A DNA stretch of 64,000 nt from Druceiella hillmani (lineage: Eukaryota > Arthropoda > Insecta > Lepidoptera > Hepialidae), in the NCBI GenBank assembly GCA_039881145.1, contig JAYKKI010000090.1:6855501-6919500 (forward strand), read 5' to 3'. The notes under the pieces were generated by a model, which did no database searches, had not been told where the DNA came from, and worked only from the letters and a program-made list of their open reading frames with translations. The first letter of the stretch is position 1. Every line of letters starts with the position of its first letter. This document shows positions 15,101-24,839 of this stretch, piece after piece. Position numbers and translations under genes: made by a program.

Positions 15101-16607
15101 TAACGAACACAGTACTTTGAGAGTAACCTTGACTAATATTTCACGTTAAACAGGAAAGTTTGATTGTGTGGTGGAAAGTAAACCGTTGGATAAAAACTGA
15201 TATAAAATAAAAAATTTGAAAAATAAGTTAAAAAATGTCTGAGAAGACAAGAAAAGTTTCATAAAAATAAGGTAAAGTTGGGATTAAGAAAAAAACAACG
15301 CAAAAGGTTAATGCTCAGGACAGGGTTAACTCCCCTGATGAATATAAAAATATTTAGGAGTGATAACTATTTTATCGGGCCCAGTAAAATACGACTTTCT
15401 ATAAAAATCAAGGTATATCACAACACCGTTTATCGACAAATCTTTGAATCTACTAGTTATATATTGTAAATTTCGTAGCATATTTAAATCGACGAGAGTT
15501 TGCTGATTTTAAATATATTCAAAATTTACAATGATGTGGTCAGGATCTGTCTAAGGGCTAGAAAACTATTTTCAATTTAAAGACCCTTCTGTATTCTGAT
15601 ACAATAACTGCAATGGAATTGGTGTTATTTATTTTAATGATGGAAATAAGAATGAATATTGGTTGAATAATTTGAAATCTGTCATTTACAATAGAATACA
15701 CTCGTCTCGTCACGTGGATTTAACTAAAATGATGTACAATTAAACAATTTTTACTTTAGTATTATGAAACAATTTTATATCACGTTAAGTAATTAAGGGA
15801 AAGCTCTTTTCACAAAGTTTAAGGTTTTTACTATATTCCAGGAAACGTTTCTCTGCCTTCATTCTTTGTAAGCTTGCTACCCCAGTGCTCTTGCAAATTC
15901 TTTAAATCAAGAAAGTATTTATGTTGGATTTTGTGAACAATAAATAGGTTTCCTTGTCCCTTTGCAGTTTTAATAAAGGTATATATTGATGTGAGATACA
16001 TATGAGACCGAATTTTAAGCTCTTCTTTACCACTTTCTCGATTCAGCTCTGTAAATTGTTTGCCTCGTTTTGTGTGTGCCTTGTATCAGACATTTGTGTG
16101 TGATGGAATGGAAATTTTCAAAAATAAATTACCGCATATGTGCAGAGACCTTTCTGCACATAACTTGGCATATCTCCTGATTTTGAAGGTGCAATAATTC
16201 GATCAGCAACGTCCAACATAAGCAGAAAAAATATTTCGCTTACTCATATATTTTTGTTATAGATAGTAAAATTAAATACGTAGTTATTTCTCGTTGGATT
16301 TTACGCATCGGTTACAGGTATGCAGTAGTTAATGTAAGAACGTTGAAGATTTTCATATTTTAATTCCCAATTTTCTTTTAATAGTACTAGTCCTTGTACT
16401 TTGTGAATATTTTCTAAATAATTTAGCTTACATCTTTGACTAAATTGATATTTCAAACAGCGTGTCTAAACTTCACACATAGTTTTGAAAGTAGATACAT
16501 AAGTTTCACCACAATTTCTGGCAATTTAATAGCGGTGTGTATTAATTTCTATGTACCTTTTTTTAATTTTTTAATTATTAACAAAAAAATAATTGTCTTC
16601 ATTGTTG
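12166..16607. other. gene-poor stretch
   Basis: No supported gene. Observations: a weak copy of the CTCCGTACCTTAAA repeat at about 12495-12545; a GC-rich patch at 13705-13790; a patch at 14755-14930 open on both strands (plus-strand FPVFERLAAQSTRPRVKL) with higher GC, probably repeat-derived; and a 10-bp hairpin TATGTGCAGA...TCTGCACATA at 16137-16162. None resolves into a gene. Confidence 0.5.
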
Positions 16608-17050
16608 TCATTTATAATAATTTAAGGATCTGCTACTATTATAAGTTGAACTACATCTAGATGAATTGCTGTTAGAGAAACTCTTCTTTGATGATGATAA
16701 CGAGCTGCTAGAAAAATTATTAGTAGGCGTATTATTATGGGTGAATTAACTTGTGATTGAGAGATCAATTTCAACGAATTATGAGATGTTGATAAATTGC
16801 TAATGTTTAAAATCAGTTTGCTTCTACAACGCTTACTGGTATTTGATTCCTCTTTTGCATCATTAGTCTGGTTATCATCGCTTAAACCAACATCCCTCAC
16901 ATCAATATTAATAGGTGAGATTTTGTATTTGCCAATAGAAATGAATCTTTTGCATGGACGAACATTTGTTGACACTTTTGAAGTTAAAGGTGAAGATCGT
17001 ATATTGCAAATAGCAGTGTCTTCATCCGAAGCTGCGCATTTGTCACGTTT
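16608..17050 (-). pseudogene. 3' half of an unidentified decayed coding sequence, split by the LINE
   Basis: Reading the minus strand from 17050 downwards gives a continuous protein-like frame beginning KRDKCAASDEDTAICNIRSS and running about 100 codons with mixed acidic, basic and polar residues, unlike the hydrophobic or YI-rich chance frames elsewhere. Near 16740 the frame shifts by one: the next phase gives a Ser/Asn-rich tail (NNFSSSSLSSSKKSFSNSNS) that ends at a TGA at 16610-16608. The upstream half lies at 21069-21658, on the other side of the retrotransposon, in the same frame once one copy of the 13-bp duplication is removed. No domain is recognised and I cannot name the protein. The lack of any visible intron over about 1 kb would fit a retrocopy or a single long exon. 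Confidence 0.55.
17038..17050 (+). repeat. target-site duplication, 5' copy
   Basis: ATTTGTCACGTTT here and at 21056-21068 are identical over 13 bp and directly bracket the retrotransposon. Such a duplication is the signature of target-primed reverse transcription. Perfect identity implies a fairly recent insertion. Confidence 0.93.
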
Positions 17051-17052
17051 CT

Positions 17053-18259
17053 CTGGGTAACTATCCAACCACAACCTACCCAAAACAAACTACTGACCAA
17101 GAACCAAGTACAAATAAGGAAGATGACTGGAAGGAAGTCACCGGTAAGAAAAGACCTCACTCAAGCCCGGAAAATGTTGGAACACAAAAACAAACAAAAC
17201 TGGATACATACTGGCTATCTCAAACTCAACCGATACCAACAAAAAATAGTTTTACTCAACTAGCAGAAGAAGAAACCCAAGTAGACAACTCCACTACTGT
17301 AGAAAAGACAACAAAACCACTTCCAATATTTGTTGACAAAGTGGGTAATGTCCGACCTCTACTTAACATGCTTAATGAACATGCTCCAAATATGTACGCT
17401 TTGAAGGTCCTCCACAATGATCAAGTCAAAATCCAGACCAAATCTGCCGATACATACAGAATTATCGTCAAACAATTGGAACAAAAACAGACTGAGTTTT
17501 TTACTTATAAGCCTAAACAGGATCGAGCGTTCAAAGCTGTGCTTAAAAATATGCATCCATCTACTAACCCTGATGACATCAAAGAAGCATTAAATGATAT
17601 GGACTACAGCTGCATAAACGTTTGGAATATCAAACAAAGAACCACAAAGAAGCCATTGCCCATGTTCATTATTGAATTATTACCGAATGACAACAACAAG
17701 CGGATATATGAAGTTAAAAGCCTAATGCAGTGTATGGTATCCTTTGAACCTCCACGACCAAAACGGGAAATCCCACAGTGTGCGAAATGTCAACAATATG
17801 GACATACCAAAGCTTATTGTCGCCGACAACCTAAGTGTATCAAATGCGCTGGTGACCACCTCTCCATTGACTGCCCAAGGAAAACTAGGTCCGACCAAGT
17901 CAAGTGTATACTCTGCGATGGTAACCATCCTGCAAATTACAAAGGCTGTGGAGTCTATCGTGAGCTTCAAAATCTGAAATTCCCAAAAGCACCAGATCGT
18001 AGATCCAGGAATAAAAATCAGTTTGATAAAACAGAAAGTCATGAACAATAAAAAACTCACGGCTCATAAAGGGAACTCTCAGAATACCATACGACAAACA
18101 TATAGAGACGTATTAACCAAAGGACATCAACTTCCACAAAATAGCGACATACGTACAAATGATATGCATGAAATAATGGACTTAATGAAACAAGTGATGC
18201 AGCAATTGACTACATTGACAAACCTAATAATAGCACTCACGACGAATCTCTCAAAATAG
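17053..18259 (+). pseudogene. LINE ORF1 (Gag-like RNA-binding protein), 5'-truncated with one frameshift
   Basis: The frame is open from the element's 5' end to a TAA at 18049-18051. The first in-frame ATG is at about 17368, well inside the protein, so the N-terminus is lost. The N-terminal part is polar and disordered (...DDWKEVTGKKRPH...). The middle, about 17500-17775, matches the region preceding the knuckles in jockey-type ORF1 (PRE_C2HC-like). Three zinc knuckles follow at about 17779-17947: CAKCQQYGHTKAYC, CIKCAGDHLSIDC and CILCDGNHPANYKGC. The C-terminal part (NDMHEIMDLMKQVMQQL, probably coiled-coil) is read in the next phase, open from 17978 to a TAG at 18257-18259. A 1-nt indel therefore lies between 17978 and 18051. 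The family role is RNA binding and retrotransposon RNP assembly. Confidence 0.9.
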
Positions 18260-20928
18260 ATTGCTTAAAAATAGCTCTATGGAATGCCAATGGGCTGCCA
18301 CAACACACCCTTGAGGTTCAATCGTATTTGCAGACACATAATATTGGTATCTTGCTAGTCTCTGAAACCCACTTTACAAAAAAGAGTTATTTCCAAATAC
18401 AAAACTATAAGACTTACCACACAATGCACCCTGATGGAACTGCACATGGGGGGAGTGCAATAATTATAAAAAATAATATTAAGCATTACGAAACAGTACA
18501 ATATTGTACTGAAGAGATCCAAGCAACAAATGTGCGAATCGAAGACTGGGTAGGATCTTTTGTAATATCGGCTGTCTACAGCCCACCGAAACATAAACTT
18601 AAGGAAGCAGATTATGTAAGGTTTCTCGCCACACTGGGCCACCGATTCGTTGCTGGTGGAGATTATAATGCGAAACATCATTACTGGGGCTCGCGTACAG
18701 TAACAACAAAGGGACGGCAACTAAAAATGTCAATTGACAAACTAAATCTTAGTGTTGTCTCGCCTGGGCAACCCACTTACTGGCCCACTGATAGAAGAAA
18801 AATACCAGATGTGATAGATTTCTTCATAACCAAAGGATTCCCTAGCAGCTTTATCACAAGTAGAACTAGCCTAGATTTGTCTTCTGATCATTCACCTGTA
18901 GAAATGACCCTCAAAAGGTCCATCACATTAGCTCCAAAACCATGTAAGCTGCACACACGCAAAACTGACTGGGATCTCTTTAGGCAATTAATGGCTCAAT
19001 GCCTGGACGAGTCACTACCTATGAAAACCAAAGAGAACATAATGGAAGCTGTTGAACACGTCAACTATTGTGTACAAAGGTCTGCCTGGGCTGCTACCCC
19101 AACACTTACAGACACAAACCGTAAACTCGAATGTCCTCTGTCTATTCGTGAACTCCTGACTGAAAAACGTAGTGCTAGAAAAAAATGGCAACAGTCTCGA
19201 CATGTATCAGATAAAAAACATCTAAACTACTTGCAATCTAAGCTAAAATCAGCACTTAGCGATAACAAGAACGAAGGAATACAATCCTTCTTAAAAAGTG
19301 TAGACGTGACATCGGCTACTGATTACTCACTGTGGAAAGTCACAAAAAATATGAAACGTCCAGTCTTAAACAAACCCCCTCTACGCAAAAAGAACAATGA
19401 ATGGGCAGCCAGTGAAGCGGAAAAAGCAGTTACATTCGCCGAACACTTAAAATGCGTCTTTGTACCAAACCCCGAAATAAATTCCCCCAAAACGCAAGAA
19501 GTGTCAACTTTTCTGAATCAATGCCACCAACTCGATCCCCCTATTTCGAATTTCACTAAGAGAGAAATAAAAACTGTTATTGATACACTTGATATCAACA
19601 AGGCACCTGGCTATGACCTAATAACTGCCAAAATTCTAAGAGAGCTCCCAGAGGAAGGAATTTCATTCCTCACAATCCTGTACAATGCAATCGTGCGTAC
19701 GTGTTCGATTCCTCCCCAGTGGAAAGTGGCTCAAATAATAATGGTCCTCAAGCCTGGCAAAAATGCTGTTGATGTGAAATCTTACAGACCTATTAGCTTG
19801 CTACCAATTACTTCCAAGGTTATGGAAATTCTATTTCTGCGAAGATTAATGCCACATATCTATGATAATAATCTACTGCCTGATCACCAGTTTGGCTTTC
19901 GTCAGAGACATGGAACCATTGAGCAGGTCCATCGATTGGTCAAAAATATCCATAATGCCTTTGAGTCAAACCAATATAGTTCTGCATCTTTCTTGGACAT
20001 ATCCCAGGCATTTGATCGGGTATGGCACGAGGGATTGCTGTTTAAAATTAAAAAGAACCTACCCATAAATTACTACAACTTCATCAGATCATATCTACAC
20101 AACAGACACTTCTACGTTAAACAGGGAACTGAAACTACGTCTCTCTATCCGATCCAAGCAGGAGTTCCCCAAGGAAGCGTTATGGGCCCAATACTGTACC
20201 TGCTCTACACAGCTGACCTCCCAGTCACAGAAGGTCTTGTTACGGGTACTTTTGCTGATGACACAGCAATTCTCGCAGCAGACCACCGACCAGACATAGC
20301 CTCACAAAAACTCCAAACAAGCCTTGACCAAATATCACAGTGGCTGCAAGATTGGCGAATCAAAATTAACGAAATCAAATCAATACAAGTTACTTTTACT
20401 ACCAAACGAAATACGTGTCCGGCAGTAAACCTAAATGGAGTACAGTTACCGCAAGCCGATTACGCGAAATACCTTGGCGTGTATCTCGACAGACGTCTGA
20501 CATGGTCCAAACACATCCTGACCAAACGATGTGCAGCGGGCCAAAAAGTGCGAAACATGTACTGGCTCCTTAACAAAAACTCTCAATTGTCGCTCGAAAA
20601 TAAACTATTAATTTATAAATGCACGATCAAGCCTATATGGACTTATGGCCTACAACTGTGGGGAACCGCGGCAAAATCAAATATTGAAATACTACAAAGG
20701 TTTCAATCAAAAACGCTTAGAATGATAGCTGGTGCACCCTGGTATGTCACAAACAACAGATTTCATTTGGAGCTTGGCATAAAATTGGTCCAAGAAGAAA
20801 TCTCAGAGATGATAAAGACATACAGAGACCGAATCGCTAATCATCCCAATCCACTGGCTATAAACCTGATGAACCCAATAACGGCACCCAGAAGGCTTAA
20901 GAAAAAACTTCCCCAAGACCTTATATAG
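18256..20928 (+). CDS. LINE ORF2: APE-type endonuclease and reverse transcriptase
   Basis: One uninterrupted frame of about 890 codons, stop TAG at 20926-20928. Coding clearly begins upstream of 18328: KIALWNANGLPQHTLEVQ is in frame just after the ORF1 stop. No in-frame ATG exists between the preceding stop (18169) and this point, so the original start is probably mutated; I place the start at the ORF1 stop overlap. Endonuclease landmarks are all present: SETHF (18361-18375), GGDYNAKH (18655-18678), PDVIDFF, and SSDHSP (18880-18897). RT landmarks are KAPGYD (19600), SYRPISLLP, FGFRQRHGT, LDISQAFDRVWH, GVPQGSVMGP, the catalytic FADD at 20251-20262, and YLGVYLDRRLTW. The family nicks target DNA and primes reverse transcription there. 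No catalytic residue looks altered. Confidence 0.96.
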   Translation: MDCLKIALWNANGLPQHTLEVQSYLQTHNIGILLVSETHFTKKSYFQIQNYKTYHTMHPDGTAHGGSAIIIKNNIKHYETVQYCTEEIQATNVRIEDWVGSFVISAVYSPPKHKLKEADYVRFLATLGHRFVAGGDYNAKHHYWGSRTVTTKGRQLKMSIDKLNLSVVSPGQPTYWPTDRRKIPDVIDFFITKGFPSSFITSRTSLDLSSDHSPVEMTLKRSITLAPKPCKLHTRKTDWDLFRQLMAQCLDESLPMKTKENIMEAVEHVNYCVQRSAWAATPTLTDTNRKLECPLSIRELLTEKRSARKKWQQSRHVSDKKHLNYLQSKLKSALSDNKNEGIQSFLKSVDVTSATDYSLWKVTKNMKRPVLNKPPLRKKNNEWAASEAEKAVTFAEHLKCVFVPNPEINSPKTQEVSTFLNQCHQLDPPISNFTKREIKTVIDTLDINKAPGYDLITAKILRELPEEGISFLTILYNAIVRTCSIPPQWKVAQIIMVLKPGKNAVDVKSYRPISLLPITSKVMEILFLRRLMPHIYDNNLLPDHQFGFRQRHGTIEQVHRLVKNIHNAFESNQYSSASFLDISQAFDRVWHEGLLFKIKKNLPINYYNFIRSYLHNRHFYVKQGTETTSLYPIQAGVPQGSVMGPILYLLYTADLPVTEGLVTGTFADDTAILAADHRPDIASQKLQTSLDQISQWLQDWRIKINEIKSIQVTFTTKRNTCPAVNLNGVQLPQADYAKYLGVYLDRRLTWSKHILTKRCAAGQKVRNMYWLLNKNSQLSLENKLLIYKCTIKPIWTYGLQLWGTAAKSNIEILQRFQSKTLRMIAGAPWYVTNNRFHLELGIKLVQEEISEMIKTYRDRIANHPNPLAINLMNPITAPRRLKKKLPQDLI

Positions 20929-21055
20929 GGGCAAAATGAAATGAGTTCAAAAGGACGAACTCAGTACAAGACATGCTAACATACGCACCAATTGCTGAAT
21001 GTCTCAAATGACAGATTGCAATAATAATAATAAAAAAAAATTTAAAAAAAAAAAT
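20929..21055 (+). other. LINE 3' untranslated region and A-rich tail
   Basis: A short region after the ORF2 stop containing an imperfect hairpin (ATGAGTTC...GAACTCA, about 20941-20961). It is followed by (TAA)n and then A-rich sequence with TTT interruptions up to the target-site duplication. Confidence 0.85.
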
Positions 21056-21068
21056 ATTTGTCACGTTT
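21056..21068 (+). repeat. target-site duplication, 3' copy
   Basis: Identical 13-mer to 17038-17050, immediately after the A-rich tail. On the minus strand it reads in frame with the split pseudogene as KRDK. Confidence 0.93.
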
Positions 21069-21658
21069 ACTGTTATTGTCATCTTCGATGATCATAGGCG
21101 ATGCAATACAGTTAGAGGCTCTTTGTGTTGATGTTTGTATTATTATATTGTTCTCACAATTATTCTTTTTCTGCACTTCTTGAATAAAATTTGTGTTAAG
21201 AGACTATGGAGCGAATACATTTGAAAATGATGGCGTCACATCATTTAAAGGTGATTTCCAGCAATCGGTGTTTCCAATAAAATTAAGTAACTCCACGTTT
21301 TCGTACACGTCATAAAAAATCGATCTGTTTGCTTGCTCTCTGCTCCAAAGAGTTGAAGTAAGTAAATGAGCAACTGTTTCACCATATTGATTCATTAGTC
21401 ATTGTTTTGTATTGATGATATTCGATAATTTACCATGAAAATCAATAAAACTCAGAGAAAGTATATTACTTGTAACATCTAAATCTTACTTCTTCATTTC
21501 AACGCACATTTTTTCTTCAAAGGTTCAAAAAGTACATTAGATTATTTTTTTCGGTTATCATTTTGTAGAACATTTTTCTTTGTACTGTAAAATCGACGGC
21601 TCTAGTCTCATCAAACTTAATATCTCCTGGTTTCCCTCGACGTCATTTTGAATCCCAT
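21069..21658 (-). pseudogene. 5' half of the unidentified decayed coding sequence, split by the LINE
   Basis: The minus strand reads from a possible ATG at 21658 (MGFKMTSR), then in shifted phases through GDIKFDETRAVDFTVQRKMF, and from about 21510 in the final frame: LDVTSNILSLSFIDFHGKLS, MNQYGETVAHLLTSTLWSRE, ENVELLNFIGNTDCWKSPLN, and SNCIASPMIIEDDNNSKRDK, which meets the insertion. Three stops interrupt this last frame (TAA 21488-21486, TGA 21401-21399, TAG 21206-21204), and at least two frameshifts lie upstream. Residue composition and frame persistence across the stops argue for true former coding sequence. I do not recognise the protein. Because the inserted LINE is young, most of these lesions probably predate it. 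Confidence 0.5.
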
Positions 21659-22518
21659 TAAGATGTTAAAAAATTAAATTTTATAATTTAGCTCTAACTT
21701 TATAATTGAGCATGTAATTGGAATAGGATCACACAAATTTGGTATAAAATAAAAACCTAATTAAAAAAGTGTCATGGTTATTATAATAATTTTTAGCACT
21801 AACGGGGCTTAATCTAAAACAATTAAAGAGATTTCGTCATAAACAGACCTATTTGTAAAAGTGTCGTACTCGTTTAAATTATTTTTACTACTAAACAAAA
21901 CCCAATTACAGATTAAGAAGGGTCAATAAAATCATTTAAACATTTTGTGTTTAGCATATTTGTTTGAAAAGGAGTCATTTGAGGTCACAACAACTTAAAA
22001 TCCCTTGTCACTAAAGATTTTCCACAATTCATAGTCCGTCAATATTTTACACGTCCATTCGCGAGCGCTTCTCATTAAATAATGATTCGGCCTCTTTCTC
22101 ACGACACGAACGATTGGATTACGCGGTCAACTAGAGCTATGAAATGTCGGATGCACCTTTTTTGGTAATAATTTTGTTCTTTTCTTGTCACATGGTTATA
22201 CAGTTTGCTTTTCAGGGTCTGTTTATACCAAAAACAGAAAGTACCTAAATTTCTAATTTTGACATTTTTGTTCTAATTTTAAGACGTGTAATGGACTTTC
22301 TTCTAATATCATTATATATAGTAAGAAGTATAATGTCTAATTTAATCCCCTGGATATATTTAATGTTAACGTCAAGTGTGTAGGTAAATAATAAATTATC
22401 CTAATTTTAAAATTTGTTTATCGTCTCTCATTAAAAAATTGCCATCCCAAATCGAAAATTACTCAAAGCAATTTAGTTTCTACTTGATGGCAAATTATTA
22501 TACGATGTGTAATGTACT
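21659..22518. other. AT-rich stretch, no gene seen
   Basis: Would be the promoter or 5' side of the split pseudogene, but I see no convincing exon, core promoter or repeat. Confidence 0.5.
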
Positions 22519-23000
22519 AAATTTACTTCAGTTGTAAGCTTATAAAAAATATACACGAGGCATAATGGTGGTCACTTCTGCTATAAACTACACACATACA
22601 ACTGAAATAATTGTTAGAAGCTTACTACTTTGGTTTAAGAGATGGGACATCTAAATAATAATATTTTTATTACCTTTTTGTTTATAATATACGTGTGATA
22701 AAATATTCGATGGTAATCTTCGTTTTTCGTCTTGTTCCAAATCAGTATATATGAACCATATATTTTACATAAAAACAATTATTTTTACCCGACTACGCGA
22801 AAGAAAAGGCAGTGTTATATTTTTCGCGTATATTTACATACAAGAGATTCTTTTTTCTTTAGTAGTATTGAAAAAACTTTATAGATTTTAACAAATAAAG
22901 TATCGTACGCAATATATCATCAAAAAAAATTAAAATGTTAGCACTGACCATCATTTTGCATCGTGTATATTTTTTATAAGCTTACAACTGAAATAAATTT
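22519..23000. mobile_element. MITE-like element with about 55-bp inverted termini
   Basis: The left terminus (22519-22575) and the reverse complement of the right terminus (about 22945-23000) match over about 55 bp with a handful of mismatches. They share CAGTTGTAAGCTTATAAAAA, then TATACACGA, GCA, and TGGTCA. The 480-bp span encodes no transposase. Its interior carries CCCGACTACGCGAAAGAAAA (22788-), which resembles a motif I recall from lepidopteran repeats. The exact boundary and any target-site duplication could not be fixed. It could be a non-autonomous DNA transposon or a foldback element. Confidence 0.7.
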
Positions 23001-23020
23001 TAATGTTGCCTCGGCACGGA

Positions 23021-23041
23021 GGGGGGGGGGGGCGGGCGGGG
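23021..23041 (+). repeat. poly-G tract
   Basis: Twelve consecutive G followed by CGGGCGGGG, directly next to the right end of the MITE-like element. A G-quadruplex-capable motif, conspicuous in a region this poor in GC. Confidence 0.9.
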
Positions 23042-23879
23042 TATGGATGAGAGTTTTTTGTCTACTATAGTTTAAAGTGAGCAAACATTTCTGGAGGAAC
23101 CTTTAAAGCTCTTAAATTTTCACTTGTCCCAACTTCATAACAGATGTAATAAATACACAGTCGGGTTTTAAATTATTTTTATCTTTTTCTTTATTTTCAA
23201 AATACGGTTCAATATTTTCATAACACGAAATTACCGAGGCAAAAATATATTATATTAAGCTCAAGTTAATATAACTATGTCAAATCTTTAAATGAATTAC
23301 AGGAAGTGAAATGTTTTAATAGTTCCATGAAATACGACATTAATAGTCCCGATTATTAACAGTGTAAGATATGTATTGTCCAAAACACTATTCTTGTTAG
23401 GTTTAAATACACTTCAGACACTATGAGTATTAGCTTTGTTACTTATTTCTGGTGAATGAAATATGTACACACTATTTTTTGGCTTAAACTTCATTGGATA
23501 TGGACAATAAGAATGGCATGTACTTTTGCTTCGCTGTTATTTTTTCGATCAAAAATAAAACATATAAAATAATATTTTGCAAACTTGTTGGCAAAGAAAG
23601 TACCTTGAAATTGATACATTTTTTTAACAAAGCGTCTACTGTTTATAATTTAAGCGTATTGAATAATATTTTCTCCACCAAACAAAATTAACCGTATCAG
23701 TAATAAATTTAGAAACGAAACTAATTTTTGAAGAGTATTGAATTGTTTATAGATTTATTTATATTAGTAACTTTATAAAGTACCAGTTTCTATATGAAAC
23801 CATTTACTTATATATCTTAATTTATACATATAATGAAATTGTAACAAAACTGAATCTGTAGGAAATATTTTAAGTAAAC
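23042..23879. other. AT-rich stretch, no gene seen
   Basis: The 65-codon open frame at 23494-23691 has no recognisable domain or splice context and is probably chance. Confidence 0.55.
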
Positions 23880-24175
23880 CCTACTGTTAGTATTGAATAT
23901 ATTTGGCGTTAATTTTGTAGAAATTCATTATTCACAATTAAATGAAACTACGTGATGTAGTATTATTTCTACTTTCTTTAATTTCTTTACCACGACCTAA
24001 GTTTCGTTGTATTACAACATCTTCAGGTGGGATATAAGCAAAGATTAAGAATCTTTACTAATATCCCACCTGAAGAGGTTTCAATACAACGAAACCTAGG
24101 TCGTGGTAACGAAATTAAAGAAAGTAGAAATAATACTACATCACGTAGTTGCATTTAATTGTGCCTACTGTTAGT
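23880..24175. mobile_element. palindromic insertion (family A) flanked by a 12-bp direct repeat
   Basis: CCTACTGTTAGT occurs at 23880-23891 and again at 24164-24175. Between them is an imperfect palindrome. The left arm (about 23930-24050) and the reverse complement of the right arm (about 24056-24163) match closely, around a short A/T-rich spacer (about 24043-24060). Arm landmarks include CGACCTA.GTTTCGTTGTAT and TCTTCAGGTGGGATAT. The left arm extends outward by about 40 bp not present on the right. The single-arm copy at 50515-50668 matches the left arm plus this extension at roughly 95%. The flanking direct repeat suggests a recent insertion. An inverted 5' end from twin priming would give this structure; a foldback transposon is the alternative. 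Confidence 0.8.
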
Positions 24176-24179
24176 GCTA

Positions 24180-24745
24180 GCTACTAAAAACGGGCTACTT
24201 ATATAAAATAACAGTTTTTAGATTTGTTTCTCGGTCATTTTGTCGGTTTATCCGTTTGTATTTGTCTGTGTGTACTTTCGTTGTGGATACTAATTTCAGC
24301 ACAGCTAAACCGATTTGGATGTGGCTTTCTGGAATGTATTTAAATTAACTTGGGCTAACATTTGTGCTTAGTTTCACTTCAAACGGTTCAAAAATAAAAA
24401 AGATACGTCAATTTTTAATTTACGTTTATTGCACATGCTAATATCAAACTGGAAAAACCGATTTGGCTCTCAACGTCAACTATTAGTAATTTTATTAGAC
24501 CTTATGCTCATAGAACTCTGAGACAGCCAGTACTGAATAAATTACGAAAAATTATACTTTTTTATAAAAAAATGGACTGACTTCAAATAATTGTTGAATA
24601 AAAAGCACAATAAAAGATACAAAATTATGAAAATATGCGTTCTTAGTTGGAATTTTTACGGTAAATATCGTTTCCAAACATAATTAAATTCTCAAATTAC
24701 TGTTACTGGTAGAGGTTTTTGAAGTCGGTGCCAAGTGAAATGTGT
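24180..24745 (+). repeat. degenerate lepidopteran-type interspersed repeat debris
   Basis: At 24210-24340 the sequence has GTCTGTGTGTACTTTCG followed by AACCGATTTGGATGTGGCTT. At 24583-24735 GACTTCAAA and TTTTTGAAGTCGGTGCCAAG form an inverted pair. Both patterns resemble repeats I recall from moth genomes (Helitron-like or related). There is no coding content. Confidence 0.45.
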
Positions 24746-24839
24746 CACCCGTATATTTTTGAACAGCTATGATTGAAACTTACATTACTATTTTAATAAT
24801 TTCATGATTTAAGAAAGCCTTACCCCCGATCACGAGTGA

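Larger units (their letters stand above)
17051..21055 (+). mobile_element. jockey-clade non-LTR retrotransposon, 5'-truncated
   Basis: A 4005-bp insertion. The order is ORF1 (zinc-knuckle Gag-like protein), ORF2 (APE endonuclease plus reverse transcriptase), a short 3' untranslated region, then (TAA)n and A-rich tail ending at the 3' target-site duplication. The architecture, the ORF2 start region (ALWNANGL...LLVSETHF) and the RT motifs are those of the jockey clade in insects. The 5' end begins in mid-ORF1 with no start codon or 5' untranslated region, so the copy is truncated, as is common for this replication mode. It also has an ORF1 frameshift and no ORF2 ATG, so it is probably not autonomous, although ORF2 is otherwise open. 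It is much better preserved and richer in GC than its surroundings. Confidence 0.95.

Noticed and set aside
17722..18060. 112-codon minus-strand frame across the LINE ORF1
   Set aside because: Shadow of the zinc-knuckle coding strand, which has clear family motifs.
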